NCBI GenBank assembly: GCA_002085305.1
Contig: NATJ01000050.1
Coordinates: 1-6,891, forward strand
Direction of reading: 5' to 3'
Source: Epsilonproteobacteria bacterium 4484_65
GTDB taxonomy: Bacteria; Campylobacterota; Campylobacteria; Campylobacterales; Sulfurovaceae
DNA length: 6,891 nucleotides
The position numbers and the translations under genes are program-made. Under the pieces are notes generated by a model, which was not told the DNA's origin, ran no database searches, and saw nothing but the letters and a program-made list of their open reading frames with translations. Of the stretch, positions 6,309 through 6,891 are shown in pieces (positions within the stretch are counted from its first letter, which is position 1; every line of letters starts with the position of its first letter).

Positions 6309-6891
6309 TTAAAGTTTTTTTTTCAACTTTTGAATTCTATTGTAAGCATCATTGATACTCTGCTCTTTAACACTGCCGCTTTTGATCAAAGACACTATCG
6401 TATCTACCAACTTTTTAGTACTTACTATTTTACGGGGATCCAACTGATTTCCAAAAAGCAAAATATCATCTCCTGCATTGATCGCCAATTGTAAAGTATT
6501 TTTCAAGCCATATTTTTTAGAGATTGCACCCATTTGAAGATCATCAGTAATGACTACACCATGATATCCAAGTTTATTACGCAGCAATCCATTGACAGTT
6601 TTGGCTGAAAGTGTTGCCGGGTATTTAGCATCCAATCTTTTATTAAATACATGTGCGACCATTACCGTATCTGCTTTGTTCTTTAAAAGTCTGTAAGGCT
6701 CAAGTTCTACCTCTTTCCAAAGTTTTGTGACATCTACATACCCTTTATGCGTATCTCCTACCGAAGAGCCATGCCCAGGAAAATGTTTAAGGGAAGTCAA
6801 CACTCCATAGTGATGCATCGCATCTATAAAAGTACTTGCATATTTGGCAACTACTTTAGGGTCTTTACCGTATGAACGTCCAAGACCATGG
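6309..6891 (-). CDS. nagZ: Glycoside hydrolase family 3 protein, NagZ-type beta-N-acetylhexosaminidase, C-terminal part only
   Basis: NagZ enzymes remove N-acetylglucosamine from muropeptides or peptidoglycan fragments during cell-wall recycling. The frame is open to base 6891, so about 193 C-terminal residues are seen, and the true start lies outside. In order from the visible end: GRSYGKDP (4-11), KHFPGHG (35-41) with DTH (46-48), the NagZ loop holding the catalytic His; MVAH (77-80); PATLS (91-95); and LGYHGVVITDDLQMGAI (107-123), where the Asp of TDD, probably the first (116), is the nucleophile. It ends in IQKLKKKL. An in-frame ATG at 6818 is internal, because KHFPGHG needs the barrel before it and the RSYGKDP motif lies upstream. 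It is on the same strand as the lpxR-like gene, 92 bases upstream of it. A longer GH3 enzyme acting outside the cytoplasm cannot be excluded, since the N-terminus is missing. Confidence 0.88.
   Translation of the reverse strand, partial: HGLGRSYGKDPKVVAKYASTFIDAMHHYGVLTSLKHFPGHGSSVGDTHKGYVDVTKLWKEVELEPYRLLKNKADTVMVAHVFNKRLDAKYPATLSAKTVNGLLRNKLGYHGVVITDDLQMGAISKKYGLKNTLQLAINAGDDILLFGNQLDPRKIVSTKKLVDTIVSLIKSGSVKEQSINDAYNRIQKLKKKL

Noticed and set aside
6311..6330. Inverted repeat AAAGTT/AACTTT at the 3' end of the nagZ-like gene as a terminator
   Set aside because: The stem is only 6 A/T-rich base pairs, lies inside the coding sequence for the Lys-rich tail, and is not followed by a T run on the minus strand.
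6309..6818. nagZ-like gene starting at the ATG at 6818
   Set aside because: The frame stays open to the window end and upstream codons encode the conserved GRSYGKDP segment, so 6818 is an internal Met.

Overview
The window looks like a chromosomal stretch from an AT-rich, diderm (Gram-negative) bacterium. By eye G+C is in the high thirties of percent. The Lys/Ile/Phe-rich proteins and the compact gene order (tetR, TolC-type channel, a very short adaptor, RND pump) suggest a Campylobacterota member such as a Sulfurimonas- or Sulfurovum-like organism. That placement is inference; no marker gene is present. All six genes lie on the minus strand, so transcription runs from high to low coordinates. 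Two genes are cut by the window ends.

In transcription order: (1) 6891-6309, the C-terminal part of a family 3 glycoside hydrolase of the NagZ type (beta-N-acetylhexosaminidase). (2) 6308-6217, a 92-base gap with a TATAAT -10 box and a TetR-type operator. (3) 6216-5287, an LpxR-family outer-membrane lipid A 3'-O-deacylase. (4) 5286-5225, a 62-base gap with an extended -10 box and a second copy of the same operator. (5) 5224-1, a four-gene operon: a TetR-family regulator, a TolC-like outer-membrane channel, a short HlyD/AcrA-type periplasmic adaptor and an AcrB/HAE1-type RND inner-membrane pump. The pump's last part lies beyond base 1. No gene-free stretch exceeds 100 bases, and there are no RNA genes, mobile elements or CRISPR arrays that I can see.

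The operon encodes a complete tripartite efflux system plus its likely autorepressor. The notable observation is a 21-base operator-like sequence just upstream of tetR that recurs, with one mismatch, just upstream of the lpxR-like gene. Both copies sit at or just downstream of a good -10 box. The simplest reading is that one TetR protein controls both the efflux pump and an enzyme that remodels the outer leaflet of the outer membrane, forming a small envelope-defence regulon. The sequence shows the shared site directly; the regulatory link is inferred.
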